A DNA stretch of 64,000 bases, taken from NCBI RefSeq assembly GCF_001506165.1, contig NZ_CP011427.1, positions 62,001 to 126,000 of the forward strand. Reading direction: 5' to 3'. Origin of the DNA: Pantoea vagans (GTDB taxonomy: Bacteria; Pseudomonadota; Gammaproteobacteria; Enterobacterales; Enterobacteriaceae). A program made the position numbers and the translations under genes. The notes below the pieces were generated by a model, which searched no databases, was not told the origin of the DNA, and worked only from the letters and a program-made list of their open reading frames with translations. Below are positions 1 to 10,654 of the stretch, piece after piece. Position 1 is the first letter of the stretch, and every line of letters begins with the position of its first letter.

Positions 1-1411
1 CCGGGCACAGGGTCGATTGCACCGGAAGTTGGCAGCTGTCGGCTAACAGTTGGCGCACCAGCGGATGCTGCCCGGCACCGCCGCTGATCACGATTGAGCG
101 GGTGACAATGCCTTTGCTGGTTTGGGCTTCAATGATCTGCCGCAGGCCATAGCCAAGGCTGCACAAGCCTGCGATATACAGCGAGATGAGACTCGCGACA
201 TCATTATCCATGCCTAAACCGCAAATCACCGCGCGGGCATAAGGATCGCCAAAGGGGGCACGATTGCCGGCGAACTCCGGCACGATATGCAGGCCTTCCA
301 CCAGCCGCACGGTTTCTGAGTCGCTGGGGGCGTTTTGCCGGGCCTGCTCCGCGAGATACACCGGCAGTGAGAGGCCCGCTGCATCAGCGGCCTGCTGCGC
401 GATGACCGCAGCAGGATGCATTTCCAGCAGGCGATCGATGGCCGCGCCCGCCGCGCTTTGTCCTCCTTCGCTTAACCACAAGCCGGGCACCATCGCTGAG
501 TAGTAAGGCCCCCACACGCCGGGCACAAAAGCTGCTTCGTGGGTCGGCGTCATGGTGCAGGATGAGGTGCCAAACACGTAAGCGAGTTTCTCTTCCGGTC
601 GGCCATCCGCGCCCAGCGTTCCCACGCCGCCTGCATGGGCATCAATTAAGCCTGCGGCAATCGGTGTACCCACGGGTAAACCAAAATCGGCGGCGGCTTG
701 CGTGGTCAAGCCATTACCGCAAGGCGTACCCGGTTCAACGATGCGCTGCCCAATACGGGCAAAGTTTTCCTGCGCGAATTCCGGCAGCCCGATGACATTG
801 AAGTAGTCCGCATCCCAACGCTGCTCATGCGCCAGATAGTTCCATTTACAGGTCACCGTGCAGGAGGAGCGCGCCGTATCGCCGGTGGCGCGCCAACTGA
901 GGTAGTCGGTGAGGTCAAAGAAGTGGGCCGCCTGCTGGAATGTCTGCGGATTGTGGGTCTTCAGCCACAGCAGTTTTGGCATCTCCATTTCCGGCGAGAT
1001 GCGGCCACCAACGTAGTCGAGTACCGGGTGTGCAGTGGCATTGATGGCGTCGGCCTGCTGTGTAGCGCGATGGTCCATCCACACGATGATATTGCGTTCG
1101 GCATCGCCCTGCGGGCTGACGGGCAGCGGATGGCCATTGTCATCGATCGCCACCAGCGAACAGGTGGCGTCAAAACCGATACCGGCTACAGTTGCGGGAT
1201 CAATGGCGGCTGTTGCGATGGCCTCACGGATGCAGTGGCTCACCGCCTGCCAAATCTCATTGGCGGATTGCTCCACCACATTACCGTGCGCCCGGAAGGT
1301 GGTGATGCGCTGTTTTGCATGTCCCAACAGATTGCCCGCCCGATCAAACACCCCGGCACGGGCACTGGCAGAACCGACATCCACACCAATCAGATATTTT
1401 TCGTTGCTCAT
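1..1411 (-). CDS. rbtK: D-ribulokinase (FGGY family), C-terminus cut by window edge
   Basis: FGGY-family pentulose kinase, which would phosphorylate D-ribulose to D-ribulose 5-phosphate in the cytoplasm. About 470 codons are visible and the C-terminus lies left of position 1. The N-terminus reads MSNEKYLIGVDVGSASARAG, the phosphate-binding start of the FGGY/actin-like ATPase fold. Further on are IAAGLIDAHAGGVGTLG and a late VISGGAGQHPLVRQL, typical of the second FGGY domain. The ATG lies 19 bases after the stop of the ribitol dehydrogenase on the same strand, so the two form an operon. Function as D-ribulose kinase is inferred from family and from this pairing. Confidence 0.85.
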   Translation of the reverse strand, partial: MSNEKYLIGVDVGSASARAGVFDRAGNLLGHAKQRITTFRAHGNVVEQSANEIWQAVSHCIREAIATAAIDPATVAGIGFDATCSLVAIDDNGHPLPVSPQGDAERNIIVWMDHRATQQADAINATAHPVLDYVGGRISPEMEMPKLLWLKTHNPQTFQQAAHFFDLTDYLSWRATGDTARSSCTVTCKWNYLAHEQRWDADYFNVIGLPEFAQENFARIGQRIVEPGTPCGNGLTTQAAADFGLPVGTPIAAGLIDAHAGGVGTLGADGRPEEKLAYVFGTSSCTMTPTHEAAFVPGVWGPYYSAMVPGLWLSEGGQSAAGAAIDRLLEMHPAAVIAQQAADAAGLSLPVYLAEQARQNAPSDSETVRLVEGLHIVPEFAGNRAPFGDPYARAVICGLGMDNDVASLISLYIAGLCSLGYGLRQIIEAQTSKGIVTRSIVISGGAGQHPLVRQLLADSCQLPVQSTLCP

Positions 1412-1430
1412 GCTGCTTCACCTCGAACGG

Positions 1431-2180
1431 TTACAGGTCAACACTGTTAGGGAGAATAACGATATCGCGCACGGTCACGCCAGGCGATCGCGTCACCATA
1501 AACAGCACCGATTCCGCGACTTCAATGGGCTGCATCAGGCTGCCATTGGCTAGTGCGTCATCCAGCTTCTCTTGCGGCCAGTCATCGAGCAGGGCAGTGA
1601 CCACCGGGCCGGGCAACACCGCGCCGACTCGCACGCCATACTGCGCTACCTGACGACGCGTGGAATGCACAAAGGCCTGCACCGCGAACTTCGATGCGGT
1701 ATAGATGGGTTCCCAGACCACCGGCACCACGCCCGCAATGGAACTGGTGAAAATGATGTCACCCGATTTCTGGGCGATAAGATGCGGCAGCACCGAACGC
1801 ACACAACGGAAGGCGGCGCTGGTGTTGAGTTTCAGTACACGATCCCAGATATCGGGATCGCCTTCCGCCACCGGCCCGCCGATATAGGCCCCTGCGTTGG
1901 CGTGGAAAATATCCAGACGACCCGCCAGCTTGAGAATGTCATTGAGAATGCCGTCAACCTGTTTGCCGTCCATCAGGTCAATCTGCAGCGCGAGTGCCTG
2001 AGGGCCCAGCTCCGCCACCAGCTGCTGCAACTTGTCGCCGTCGCGATCGATGAGAACGACTTTCGCACCGGCCTGTAGCAATACCTTACTGCATTCAAGG
2101 CCGATTCCGGAGGCAGCGCCAGTAATGGCGGCGACTTTTCCGTTGAGAGGGTTATGCATGGAGAAGAGGTTCGAGTTCAT
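1431..2180 (-). CDS. rbtD: Ribitol 2-dehydrogenase (short-chain dehydrogenase)
   Basis: NAD-dependent short-chain dehydrogenase of 249 residues that oxidises ribitol to D-ribulose. It shows the Rossmann motif TGAASGIG near residue 25, the HANAGAY segment, and the catalytic Tyr and Lys in YTASK. From memory it is very close along its whole length to the Klebsiella ribitol dehydrogenase, including the [12 protein letters not shown] and [11 protein letters not shown] stretches. I chose the ATG at 2180 because an AAAGGA sits 7 bases upstream and the N-terminal length then matches the Klebsiella enzyme; an in-frame ATG at 2198 is less likely. It is first in an operon with the ribulokinase and divergent from a LacI-type regulator. 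Confidence 0.92.
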   Translation of the reverse strand: MNSNLFSMHNPLNGKVAAITGAASGIGLECSKVLLQAGAKVVLIDRDGDKLQQLVAELGPQALALQIDLMDGKQVDGILNDILKLAGRLDIFHANAGAYIGGPVAEGDPDIWDRVLKLNTSAAFRCVRSVLPHLIAQKSGDIIFTSSIAGVVPVVWEPIYTASKFAVQAFVHSTRRQVAQYGVRVGAVLPGPVVTALLDDWPQEKLDDALANGSLMQPIEVAESVLFMVTRSPGVTVRDIVILPNSVDL

Positions 2181-2279
2181 CTTATAATCCTTTATCAATG
2201 GCGTTTTAGGTGGTGCTCAATCGATGAAGCACAACTATCACCCCCACTTCTAACCAGCAACAAAATGCGCAATAAAGGG

Positions 2280-3284
2280 ATGGGTTCTGTGACGGGGATC
2301 GGCAAAAACAAGAAAACCACCATTTATGACCTGGCGGAACTCACAGGGGTTTCGGCAAGCGCGGTAAGCGCGATTTTGAGTGGTAACTGGAAGAAGCGGC
2401 GCATCAGTGCCAGTACTGCCGAGAAAGTGAGCCGGATTGCGCAAGAGCAGGGCTATGCGCTGAATCGGCAGGCCAGCATGCTGCGCACGACGCGCTCGAA
2501 AACCATCGGTATGATCGTGCCGAAATACGACAACCGTTATTTTGGCTCGATTGTGGAAAAGTTTGAGCAGATGGCGCGCGATCGCGGCCTGTTCCCGGTG
2601 ATTACCTGTACGCAGCGCGATCCCGATTTAGAGCTGGAAGCCGTGCAAACCATGCTGTCCTGGCAAGTGGATTATATGGTGGTAACTGGCGCAACTGACC
2701 CGGATCGCATCACTGTACTGTGTCAGAACGCTTCCGTGCCTTCGCTCAATCTGGACCTACCCGGTTCGCTGGCTCCTTCCATTATTTCAGATAACTTCAA
2801 TGGCGCACTGAGTCTGACGCGCACTTTGCTGGAGAAATGCCCGCAGGCGCTGATTTTTATCGGCGGACGCGCCAGTGACCACAACAGTAAAGAGCGTCTG
2901 CGCGGCTTTTTGGCGGCGCATCAGGAACGCCAAATTGCGGTGCCGGAAGAGAATGTGCTGCTGTGCGGTTATGAGCCAGAAAAAGCGCAAACCGCGTTGA
3001 AAAGTTACTTTCAGCAGCATCCTGTCCGGCAGTTCGGTCTGTTTGTAAACTCCACGATTTCGCTGGAAGGGGTGGTGCAGTTTCTGCGCGCGGAGAATCT
3101 GTTAACGGATGATAAGCATCCCGTCATCGGCTGCTTCGATTGGGACCCGTTTGTAGCGCTGCTGTGCAAAGACATCACCATGGTGAAACAGGATGTGGCA
3201 AGCATGATGGACAGGGTGTTTAGTCTGATTGAGAGCGGTGAGCAAGCGATTCAGGTGGTGGAAGTGCCGGTGCTGCAGATATAA
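2280..3284 (+). CDS. LacI-family transcriptional regulator, probable ribitol operon repressor
   Basis: DNA-binding regulator of about 334 residues. The N-terminal LacI helix-turn-helix is visible (TTIYDLAELTGVSASAVSAI, about residues 13-32, then the hinge-helix region SRIAQEQGYALNRQA). A periplasmic-binding-protein-like sugar domain follows from about residue 65 (SKTIGMIVPKYDNRYF). It is divergent from rbtD with about 100 bases between them, so it probably represses rbtDK and is released by ribitol or ribulose; that role is inference. The start is uncertain: ATG 2280 is used, but GTG 2289 has a better-spaced AAAGGG, and ATG 2265 is also in frame. The extra N-terminal residues before the helix-turn-helix are longer than usual, which favours a downstream start. 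Confidence 0.8.
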   Translation: MGSVTGIGKNKKTTIYDLAELTGVSASAVSAILSGNWKKRRISASTAEKVSRIAQEQGYALNRQASMLRTTRSKTIGMIVPKYDNRYFGSIVEKFEQMARDRGLFPVITCTQRDPDLELEAVQTMLSWQVDYMVVTGATDPDRITVLCQNASVPSLNLDLPGSLAPSIISDNFNGALSLTRTLLEKCPQALIFIGGRASDHNSKERLRGFLAAHQERQIAVPEENVLLCGYEPEKAQTALKSYFQQHPVRQFGLFVNSTISLEGVVQFLRAENLLTDDKHPVIGCFDWDPFVALLCKDITMVKQDVASMMDRVFSLIESGEQAIQVVEVPVLQI

Positions 3285-3286
3285 AA

Positions 3287-3308
3287 AAGGCGGATTTCAT
3301 TCCGCCTT
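3287..3308 (+). terminator. Hairpin after the LacI-type regulator
   Basis: Inverted repeat AAGGCGGA / TCCGCCTT with a 6-base loop starts two bases after the stop codon, and an A-run precedes it. No strong T-run follows on the plus strand. The A-run would give a T-tract on the minus strand, where it may serve transcription coming from gor. Confidence 0.55.
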
Positions 3309-3314
3309 ATCTCT

Positions 3315-3425
3315 GGTCGCCATAAATGGCGCACTGCTCGTCAGTTTAGCGCTTTCGGTTGCCATAAGTGGCAACCCTAGGGCTATCGTGCGAGGTTTTT
3401 GTAGGGTGCAACTTGATGCGCACCC
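3315..3425. repeat. Composite palindromic repeat locus
   Basis: Contains a degenerate GGTCGCCATAAATGGCG arm, a second GGTTGCCATAAGTGGCAACC palindrome, a TGTAGGG spacer and a GGGTGCAACTTGATGCGCACC arm. It belongs to the palindrome family found at many intergenic sites in this window, here between the LacI-type gene and the 3' end of gor. Confidence 0.75.
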
Positions 3426-3428
3426 GGA

Positions 3429-4781
3429 TTATCGCATGGTAACGAACTCTTCCGCCGCCGTCGGGTGAATCGCCACGGTGTTGTCGAAGTCCTTCTTGGT
3501 GGCACCCATTTTCAGCGCCACGGCGAAGCCTTGCAGCATCTCATCCATACCGTTGCCGATACCGTGGATACCGACAATCTTCTCTTCCGGTCCAACGCAC
3601 ACCAGCTTCATACGACATGGCTGGCGATGCTGCGTGACGGCGGTGTACATGGCGGTGAAGGAGGATTTATACACTTTTACCTCATCGTCGCCATACTGCT
3701 CGCGCGCCTGAGGCTCGGTCAGGCCAACAGTACCAATCGGCGGATGAGTAAACACCACGGTCGGCACGTTGCTGTAGTCCAGATGCTCGTCCGGCTTATT
3801 GTTGAACAGACGTTCAGAGAGACGACGGCCAGCAGCCACCGCCACCGGTGTCAGCTCGACGGCACCGGTGTTGTCGCCCACTGCATAGATGCCTTTCACG
3901 TTGGTATTCTGGAACTTATCCACGTTGATATAGCCTTTCTCGTTCAGCGCAACGCCGGTCACGGAGAGGTTAAGGTTATCGGTGGCCGGTTCGCGACCAA
4001 TCGCCCACACCAGGCAATCAACGGTTTGCTCATGGCCGTTTTCCAGTTGCAGCGTCAGGCTGCCGTCAGCATTTTTGATCACCGCTTTTGGAATCGATTC
4101 GGTGTGCAGCGTCGGGCCTTCGGCTTGCATCACTTCCACCAGCGTATCGACGATCAGCGGATCGAAGCTGCGCAGCGGCGCATGCTTGCGCACAAACAGG
4201 TGGGTTTCAGCCCCCAGTGCGTTGACCACGCCCGCCAGTTCCACCGCGATATAGCCAGCACCGACCACTGCAACGCGTTTTGGCAGCGCATCCAGCTCAA
4301 AGAAGCCGTCGGAATCGATACCGTATTCTGCGCCAGGTACTTGCGGGTGGCTCGGACGGCCGCCCGTGGCAATCAGGATATGGTCGGCGGTGAGGGTTTC
4401 ACCGTTCACTTCCACGGTGTTGGCATCAACAAAGCGCGCGAAGCCTTTGATCACTTCAACGTTATTTTTACCCAGCACGTTATCGTATGAGGTGTGAATA
4501 CGATCGATATAGGCGCTGCGGTTCTTCACCAGCGTAGACCAGTCAAAACGGTTTACGGTGGTGTCGAAACCGTAATCCGGGCCATACAAGTGGATGGCTT
4601 CAGCAATCTGTGCCGCATGCCACATCACCTTTTTCGGGACGCAGCCCACGTTGACACAGGTACCGCCCAATTCTTTCGCTTCGATCAAGGCGCACTTCTG
4701 GCCATGCATCGCCGCACGGTTAATGGAGGCGATACCGCCGCTGCCGCCGCCAATCGCGAGGTAATCAAAATGTCGGGTCAT
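3429..4781 (-). CDS. gor: Glutathione reductase
   Basis: NADPH-dependent flavoenzyme that reduces glutathione disulphide in the cytoplasm. It has 450 residues, the same length as the E. coli protein. The FAD motif AIGGGSGG is at about residues 9-16, the redox pair Cys42/Cys47 lies in GGTCVNVGC, the NADPH site is [11 protein letters not shown], and the C-terminal interface motif is HPTAAEEFV. The start at 4781 ([13 protein letters not shown]) is chosen by homology; the reading frame stays open further upstream but that extension is not conserved. Its neighbour rlmJ is also next to gor in E. coli, but here rbn and a CPBP gene lie between them. Confidence 0.97.
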   Translation of the reverse strand: MTRHFDYLAIGGGSGGIASINRAAMHGQKCALIEAKELGGTCVNVGCVPKKVMWHAAQIAEAIHLYGPDYGFDTTVNRFDWSTLVKNRSAYIDRIHTSYDNVLGKNNVEVIKGFARFVDANTVEVNGETLTADHILIATGGRPSHPQVPGAEYGIDSDGFFELDALPKRVAVVGAGYIAVELAGVVNALGAETHLFVRKHAPLRSFDPLIVDTLVEVMQAEGPTLHTESIPKAVIKNADGSLTLQLENGHEQTVDCLVWAIGREPATDNLNLSVTGVALNEKGYINVDKFQNTNVKGIYAVGDNTGAVELTPVAVAAGRRLSERLFNNKPDEHLDYSNVPTVVFTHPPIGTVGLTEPQAREQYGDDEVKVYKSSFTAMYTAVTQHRQPCRMKLVCVGPEEKIVGIHGIGNGMDEMLQGFAVALKMGATKKDFDNTVAIHPTAAEEFVTMR

Positions 4782-4907
4782 CCGGAATGTCCATCTGTTG
4801 GAAGAAAATTGGCATAGAGTGTAACGCTGCTTGCGCAAGCGGCGCAAAGGTTCAGCCTATGATTATGATAGGGTGTTATTCAGGTTTCGCTCACAGGGAA
4901 GAAAACT

Positions 4908-5819
4908 ATGCATCTCACTTTTCTTGGCACCGGCGCGGGTGCGCCGAGCCTGCAACGCAACGTCACCGCCATTGCGCTGACGCTGTCGAAACGCGGTGAC
5001 ACCTGGCTGTTCGACTGCGGTGAGGCGACACAGCATCAGTTTATGCGCTCCGCGCTTAAGCCCAGCAAGCTGGCAAAAATCTTCATTACCCACCTGCACG
5101 GTGACCACATTTTCGGTCTGCCGGGTTTGCTCACCAGCCGCTCAATGGCGGGATTGCTGGAGCCGATGACCATTTATGGTCCGCAAGGTATCAAACAGTT
5201 TATCGAGACGGCGCTCAGCCTGAGCGGCTCTTACACCAGCTTTCCGCTGGAGATAATCGAAATCGAAGCCGGTGAGGTATTGGATGACGGTGAATTCCGC
5301 GTCACCGCCTATCCGATGAATCATGTGGTGGAGTGTTATGGCTACCGCATCGAACAGCATGACAAGCCGGGTTTTCTGGATGCACCAAGGTTAAAAGCCG
5401 AGGGTGTGCCGCGTGGGCCGTGGTATCAGGATTTAAAACAGGGCAAACGTATTCAACTGGATGATGGACGTGAAATCGACGGTGCGGCGTATCTTGGGCC
5501 CGCCACCAAAGGCAAAGTGGTGGCGATTTTTGGTGATACCGGCCCTACCGATGTGGCACTGCAGTTGGCCGCCAACGCGGATGTGATGGTGCATGAAACC
5601 ACGCTGGAAGCGGCATTGGCCGAGAAAGCCAATGGTCGCGGCCACTCCACCACGGTCCAGGCGGCCGAAGTGGCCAGGCTGGCGGGGGTGAAGCGCATGA
5701 TCGCCACGCATTTCAGTTCGCGCTATGTGTCGAGTGATCGGGAGAGATTGCTGGCGGAGTGCCAGTCGGTGTTTATGGCTACCGAGCTGGCACGTGATTT
5801 CGCAGTATTCGAGATTTAA
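4908..5819 (+). CDS. rbn: Ribonuclease BN / RNase Z
   Basis: Metallo-beta-lactamase-fold zinc ribonuclease of 303 residues that acts on tRNA precursor 3' ends. The signature HLHGDH is at about residues 64-69, followed by the GHSTT and ATHFSSRY metal-ligand and catalytic regions near the C-terminus. Length and sequence agree with enterobacterial Rbn (ElaC). GAAG-type purines precede the ATG. It is divergent from gor. In E. coli the gene is elsewhere on the chromosome, so its place between gor and rlmJ is a lineage-specific arrangement. Its stop overlaps the convergent CPBP gene by four bases. Confidence 0.93.
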   Translation: MHLTFLGTGAGAPSLQRNVTAIALTLSKRGDTWLFDCGEATQHQFMRSALKPSKLAKIFITHLHGDHIFGLPGLLTSRSMAGLLEPMTIYGPQGIKQFIETALSLSGSYTSFPLEIIEIEAGEVLDDGEFRVTAYPMNHVVECYGYRIEQHDKPGFLDAPRLKAEGVPRGPWYQDLKQGKRIQLDDGREIDGAAYLGPATKGKVVAIFGDTGPTDVALQLAANADVMVHETTLEAALAEKANGRGHSTTVQAAEVARLAGVKRMIATHFSSRYVSSDRERLLAECQSVFMATELARDFAVFEI

Positions 5820-6631
5820 TGCTGTAACGCGGGGTAGGTGAAGAACAGCAGATGCGTCAGGTTCAGCAGAAAATGCACGCCGGTGGCGACCCACACGCGT
5901 CCGCTCCAGTGCCACGCCAGGCCATATATCAGGCCAGCCAGCGTGGCGAAAATCACCAGCAACATGCCGCCGGGGAAGTGTGCCAGGCCAAACAGCAGTG
6001 AGGCGATTAATAGTGCTGCCACGCCACCGATTTTCTGCCGCAGACGCTGTTGCAGATAGCCACGGAAGAAGGCTTCCTCCGCCAGCGAGACAAAAAACAG
6101 GTTCGCCAGCATAAAGCTGCCGAGCCATTCAGGCCAGTGCGGCTCAATCGCCAGTCCACCCAACATCACGGCGACATACAGCAGTAGCGGGATTGCCGCT
6201 AACAGCAGCAGCCAGAGGATCTTGTGCGCTGGGGGGAACTTTTGTGTGCGGAACAGCGTCGGCAACGCCGCCAGCAGTACAAACGGAATCAGCGCTTTAT
6301 CGAAGTTGTAGTAGAAGCTGAACGGCGCGCTGTTGGGGCCAACCTGTAGCTCTTCGATCTGGCGCGGGTTGTTGAAGCCGGGCAGCAGGTGCAGGAGCAG
6401 GCTGCCGGCGATTAGCACCAGTAAAGCTTCACAGATGACCAACACCACGCGGTTAGTCGGGTTCTCTACCCGAATCCACGCCAGCAACGCAATAGCACCC
6501 AATATGGCAATAGCTGGCCAGTTGAGCACATCCTGAAACAGGCCCATCAACGTCGCCAGCAACAGCAACAGCACGGCGAGACGTTTGGCAGGCGACAGCA
6601 CCGTAAGCGCACCAGCCAGAATGATCCACAT
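5816..6631 (-). CDS. CPBP-family intramembrane metalloprotease
   Basis: Polytopic membrane protein of 271 residues in the CAAX protease / bacteriocin-processing (Abi, CPBP) family. The family motifs are present in order: [14 protein letters not shown] (the EExxxR glutamates), FGLAHFPGG and HFLLNLTH, supplying the predicted metal-binding Glu and His residues. Several hydrophobic segments precede them. The start is backed by AAAGGA nine bases upstream of the ATG. The substrate is unknown; members process prenylated proteins, peptides or anti-sigma factors, and none of these is indicated here. It overlaps the end of rbn tail-to-tail. Confidence 0.8.
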   Translation of the reverse strand: MWIILAGALTVLSPAKRLAVLLLLLATLMGLFQDVLNWPAIAILGAIALLAWIRVENPTNRVVLVICEALLVLIAGSLLLHLLPGFNNPRQIEELQVGPNSAPFSFYYNFDKALIPFVLLAALPTLFRTQKFPPAHKILWLLLLAAIPLLLYVAVMLGGLAIEPHWPEWLGSFMLANLFFVSLAEEAFFRGYLQQRLRQKIGGVAALLIASLLFGLAHFPGGMLLVIFATLAGLIYGLAWHWSGRVWVATGVHFLLNLTHLLFFTYPALQH

Positions 6632-6661
6632 AACAAGGGTCCTTTGAAAGAGAGGCGGCTT

Positions 6662-6718
6662 GGGCGACCCAAGGGAGCCCCCTACAAATCATCTGTAGGG
6701 GCGAGCCTTGGCGCGCCC
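6662..6718. repeat. Palindromic repeat with CTACA/TGTAG core
   Basis: Between the CPBP gene and rlmJ. Arms around GGGCGACCCAAGGGAGCCCC and GGGGCGAGCCTTGGCGCGCCC are joined by CCTACAAATCATCTGTAGGG, itself an inverted repeat. It is a divergent member of the palindrome family. Confidence 0.65.
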
Positions 6719-6735
6719 GTTGGCAAGGGATGTGT

Positions 6736-7578
6736 TTACTCGGGTACGATCTGCGTCACGCTGTAATGGCCCGTTCCTGCTGGCACCAGCTTCTGATGCA
6801 GCCAAGGCAACAGCTCTTCCATCTGTGCTTTCAGCTTCCATGGCGGGTTAATCACAATCATGCCCGAGGCGGTCATGCCGCGCTGATCGCTATCTGGGCG
6901 CACCGCAAGTTCAATCTGCAGAATGTTGCGGATGTTGCTGGCTTCCAGGTCTTTGATCATGTGTTTGATCTGCTGGCGCAGCACCACCGGATACCACAGC
7001 GCATACACCCCGGTGGCAAAACGCTTGTAGCCTTCCTGAATCCCTTTCACCACATCCTGATAATCACTTTTCAGCTCATACGGGGGGTCAATCAGAATCA
7101 AACCACGACGGCTCAGCGGCGGGAGTTTGGCCTTCAACTGTTGATAGCCGTCACCACGTGCCACCCGCGCACGGCTGTCTTTGCTGAATTCGTTGCGCAG
7201 CAGCGGGTAATCGCTGGAGTGCAGTTCGGTCAGTTCCAGCTTGTCATCTTCACGCAGCAGATGGCGTGCGATCAGCGGTGAGCCGGGATAGTAACGCAAG
7301 TTGCCATGCGGGTTGAGGTTGCGCACCGCCGACAGATAGGGCTTCAACAGCTCTGGCGTGTCCGGCTGCTGCCAGATGCGCGCAATGCCTTCCAGATATT
7401 CACCGGTACGCTCGGCGTGCTCTCCGCTCAACTGGTAACGGCCGGCACCGGCATGCGTATCCAGATACAGGAACGGTTTTTCCTTCTCCATCAACGCGGT
7501 GAGGATCAGGCTTTCAACGGTATGTTTGAGCACGTCGGCGTGGTTGCCGGCATGAAAACTGTGGCGATAACTGAGCAT
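6736..7578 (-). CDS. rlmJ: 23S rRNA (adenine-2030-N6)-methyltransferase
   Basis: S-adenosylmethionine-dependent methyltransferase of 280 residues that modifies A2030 of 23S rRNA. The N-terminus MLSYRHSFHAGNHADVLKH is characteristic of the family. DTHAGAGRY is the SAM-binding loop and LIDPPYE is the catalytic DPPY motif of N6-adenine methylases. It is divergent from prlC, as in E. coli, with about 220 bases between the two start codons. Confidence 0.95.
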   Translation of the reverse strand: MLSYRHSFHAGNHADVLKHTVESLILTALMEKEKPFLYLDTHAGAGRYQLSGEHAERTGEYLEGIARIWQQPDTPELLKPYLSAVRNLNPHGNLRYYPGSPLIARHLLREDDKLELTELHSSDYPLLRNEFSKDSRARVARGDGYQQLKAKLPPLSRRGLILIDPPYELKSDYQDVVKGIQEGYKRFATGVYALWYPVVLRQQIKHMIKDLEASNIRNILQIELAVRPDSDQRGMTASGMIVINPPWKLKAQMEELLPWLHQKLVPAGTGHYSVTQIVPE

Positions 7579-7800
7579 AAAAAAGAGAGGTCCGCGGTTG
7601 GATCAAAAGGAGTAAAAAACATCGTGTGTGGCGCGATTATAGCCGTGCTGCGTAAAAATTGCTGACGTTTTGGCGCTCGCGCTTTTTTCTTCGTCGGTCC
7701 ATCCTTAGTGGCATTGATTTTCAGGCTCTCTGACCGCATGTTAGAAAGATTGCGTCGCGCGAATCTCGCGCCCGAACACTACGATGAAAGGACTGCGCTT

Positions 7801-9843
7801 ATGACCAATCCGTTACTCACCCCTTTTTCGCTTCCGCCGTTTTCTGCCATCAAACCTGAGCACGTGGTTCCCGCTGTCACTGAAGCGCTGAACAACTGCC
7901 GTGCCGAAGTGGAACGCGTGGTGGCGCAGGGTGCACCTTACACTTGGGATAATTTAGTGCAGCCACTGGCTGAAGTGGATGACCGCCTGGGCCGTATTTT
8001 CTCCCCGGTCAGTCACCTGAATTCGGTTAAAAACAGCCCGGAACTGCGTGAAGCCTACGAGCAGACGCTGCCGCTGCTGTCAGAATACAGCACCTGGGTA
8101 GGCCAGCATGAAGGCCTGTATCAGGCTTACCGTGATTTAAAACAGGGCGACAGCTATGCCGCACTGGATATCGCACAGAAGAAAGCCGTCGATAACGCGC
8201 TGCGTGATTTTGAGCTGTCTGGTATCGGCCTCGATAAAGAGAAGCAGAAGCGCTATGGCGAAATCGCGGCGCGTCTGTCTGAACTGGGTTCGACCTACAG
8301 CAACAACGTGCTCGACGCTACCATGGGCTGGAACAAGCTGATCACCGATGAAGCGGATCTGGCGGGGATGCCAGAGAGCGCGCTGGCGGCGGCAAAAGCG
8401 CAGGCCGAAGCTAAAGAGCAAGAAGGCTGGCTGCTGACGCTGGATATCCCGAGCTATCTGCCGGTAATGACCTACTGTGATAACGCTGCCCTGCGCGAAG
8501 AGATGTACCGTGCGTACTCGACGCGTGCGTCTGAGCAGGGGCCAAATGCCGGTAAGTGGGATAACGGCCCGGTGATGGCGGAAGAGTTGGCACTGCGTCA
8601 CGAACTGGCACAACTGCTGGGCTTCGACTCCTTCGCGGATAAATCCCTTGCCACCAAAATGGCGGAAAACCCGGCACAGGTCATCGACTTCCTGACCGAT
8701 CTCGCCAAGCGTGCGCGTCCTCAGGGCGAGAAAGAGTTAGCACAGCTGCGTGCCTTCGCCAAAAAAGAGTTTGGCGTTGATGAGATGAACCCGTGGGATC
8801 TCACCTACTACGGCGAGAAGCAGAAGCAGCATCTGTACACCATCAGCGATGAGCAGCTGCGCCCGTATTTCCCAGAAGAGCGTGCGGTCAGCGGCTTGTT
8901 CGAAGTGGTAAAACGCATTTATGGCATTACGGCGAAAGAGCGCAAAGACGTCGATGTTTACCATCCGGATGTGCGCTTCTTCGATCTGTTTGATGAAAGT
9001 GGTGAGCTGCGTGGCAGTTTCTACCTCGATCTCTACGCGCGTGAGCACAAACGTGGCGGCGCCTGGATGGATGATTGTGTCGGCCAGATGCGTAAAGCCG
9101 ATGGCAGCCTGCAGAAGCCAGTGGCGTACCTCACCTGTAACTTCAATCGTCCGGTGCAGGGCAAACCGGCACTGTTCACCCACGATGAAGTGACCACGCT
9201 GTTCCACGAATTTGGTCACGGCCTGCACCATATGCTGACGCGCATCGAAGCGCCTGGCGTGTCGGGCATCAGCGGTGTGCCATGGGATGCGGTCGAACTG
9301 CCAAGCCAGTTTATGGAAAACTGGTGCTGGGAGCCGGACGCACTGGCGTTTATCTCCGGCCATTACGAAACCGGTGAGCCGCTGCCAAAAGATCTGCTGG
9401 ATAAGATGCTGGCGGCGAAGAACTATCAGGCGGCGCTGTTTATCCTGCGTCAGCTGGAGTTCGGCCTGTTCGATTTCCGTCTGCACACTGAATTCAATCC
9501 AGAAAAAGGTGCGCAAATCCTCGAAACGCTGCGTGAAGTGAAGAAGCAGGTTGCCGTGGTGCCAAGCCCAGAGTGGGGCCGTTTCCCACACGCCTTCAGC
9601 CACGTCTTCGCGGGCGGTTATGCCGCCGGTTACTACAGCTATCTGTGGGCGGATGTGCTGGCGGCCGATGCTTACTCTCGTTTCGAAGAAGAGGGCATCT
9701 TCAACCGTCAAACCGGTCAGTCGTTCCTCGATAACATCCTGACGCGCGGCGGTTCAGAAGAGCCAATGGAGCTGTTCAAACGCTTCCGTGGCCGTGAACC
9801 GCAACTGGATGCGATGCTGGAACACTACGGAATTCAGGGATAA
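7801..9843 (+). CDS. prlC: Oligopeptidase A
   Basis: Cytoplasmic M3-family zinc metallopeptidase of 680 residues that degrades oligopeptides, including cleaved signal peptides. The zinc motif HEFGH is at residues 469-473, with the third-ligand Glu in SQFMENW further on. The start at 7801 ([20 protein letters not shown]) matches the family N-terminus, although the frame is open from 7708. rsmJ follows after eight bases, so the two are co-transcribed, as in E. coli. Confidence 0.97.
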   Translation: MTNPLLTPFSLPPFSAIKPEHVVPAVTEALNNCRAEVERVVAQGAPYTWDNLVQPLAEVDDRLGRIFSPVSHLNSVKNSPELREAYEQTLPLLSEYSTWVGQHEGLYQAYRDLKQGDSYAALDIAQKKAVDNALRDFELSGIGLDKEKQKRYGEIAARLSELGSTYSNNVLDATMGWNKLITDEADLAGMPESALAAAKAQAEAKEQEGWLLTLDIPSYLPVMTYCDNAALREEMYRAYSTRASEQGPNAGKWDNGPVMAEELALRHELAQLLGFDSFADKSLATKMAENPAQVIDFLTDLAKRARPQGEKELAQLRAFAKKEFGVDEMNPWDLTYYGEKQKQHLYTISDEQLRPYFPEERAVSGLFEVVKRIYGITAKERKDVDVYHPDVRFFDLFDESGELRGSFYLDLYAREHKRGGAWMDDCVGQMRKADGSLQKPVAYLTCNFNRPVQGKPALFTHDEVTTLFHEFGHGLHHMLTRIEAPGVSGISGVPWDAVELPSQFMENWCWEPDALAFISGHYETGEPLPKDLLDKMLAAKNYQAALFILRQLEFGLFDFRLHTEFNPEKGAQILETLREVKKQVAVVPSPEWGRFPHAFSHVFAGGYAAGYYSYLWADVLAADAYSRFEEEGIFNRQTGQSFLDNILTRGGSEEPMELFKRFRGREPQLDAMLEHYGIQG

Positions 9844-9851
9844 GCCTGCTT

Positions 9852-10601
9852 GTGAATATCGGTTTAATCGATGAAACAGGCGCCGGAGACGGCGCCTTAT
9901 TACATCTGGCGCAGCGCTGGGGTTTGCAGCATGACGATCAGTCCGTGATGGCGCTGGTGCTGACGTCGGAGCATCTTGAGCTGCGCAAACGGGATGAGCC
10001 GAAACTAGGCGGCATCTTTGTGGACTTCGTTTCTGGCGCCATGGCGCACCGCCGTAAGTTTGGCGGTGGTCGGGGTGAAGCGGTGGCAAAAGCGGTGGGC
10101 ATCAAAGGTGGTTATCTGCCGGATGTGGTTGACGCAACGGCGGGGCTGGGGCGTGATGCCTTTGTGCTGGCGGCGTTAGGTTGCCGCGTACGCATGCTGG
10201 AGCGCCATCCGGTGGTCGCCGCGTTGCTGGATGATGGCTTACGTCGGGGATATGAAGATGCTGAGATTGGCGGCTGGCTGCGTGAACGGCTGACGTTGCT
10301 GCATGTGGTGAGCCAACAGGCGTTGAGTGATATCACACCCGCGCCGGATGTGGTGTATCTCGACCCGATGTATCCGCATCGTCAGAAGAGCGCGTTGGTG
10401 AAGAAGGAGATGCGCGTGTTTCAGTCGCTGGTGGGCCCGGATGAAGACGCTGATGCGTTGCTGGAACCGGCGCGCCGTCTGGCAAAAAAACGCATCGTGG
10501 TAAAACGCCCGGATTACGCACCGCCGTTGGCGGGTGTGGAAACTCAATCTGCGGTGGTCACCAAAAGCCATCGGTTTGATATTTATCCGCCATTGGTTTA
10601 A
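9852..10601 (+). CDS. rsmJ: 16S rRNA (guanine-1516-N2)-methyltransferase
   Basis: SAM-dependent methyltransferase of 249 residues for G1516 of 16S rRNA. The SAM-binding segment [16 protein letters not shown] is at about residues 95-110 and the catalytic YLDPMYP further on. [20 protein letters not shown] is a conserved stretch of the family. It starts with GTG at 9852, eight bases after the prlC stop, and the N-terminus [16 protein letters not shown] aligns with E. coli RsmJ. Confidence 0.95.
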   Translation: MNIGLIDETGAGDGALLHLAQRWGLQHDDQSVMALVLTSEHLELRKRDEPKLGGIFVDFVSGAMAHRRKFGGGRGEAVAKAVGIKGGYLPDVVDATAGLGRDAFVLAALGCRVRMLERHPVVAALLDDGLRRGYEDAEIGGWLRERLTLLHVVSQQALSDITPAPDVVYLDPMYPHRQKSALVKKEMRVFQSLVGPDEDADALLEPARRLAKKRIVVKRPDYAPPLAGVETQSAVVTKSHRFDIYPPLV

Positions 10602-10617
10602 TGCTTTCCTGTTAAAA

Positions 10618-10637
10618 GGTCGGCATAAATGCCGACC
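10618..10637. repeat. Short palindrome between rsmJ and uspA
   Basis: A perfect 20-base palindrome, GGTCGGCATAAATGCCGACC, lies 16 bases after the rsmJ stop and 17 before the uspA 3' end. It resembles the dispersed palindrome arm with compensating changes (CGG/CCG for CGC/GCG). It may act as a transcription end signal for both convergent genes. Confidence 0.65.
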
Positions 10638-10654
10638 AAACAGACGGTTGCGGC

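Noticed and set aside
3465-4490. Long plus-strand open frame of 341 codons opposite gor
   Set aside because: Its protein is rich in His/Arg/Gln with no motif, and it lies wholly antisense to a clear glutathione reductase gene; a codon-bias shadow.
8737-9711. 324-codon minus-strand frame opposite prlC
   Set aside because: Antisense to a strongly conserved metallopeptidase gene, no recognisable domain and no ribosome site.
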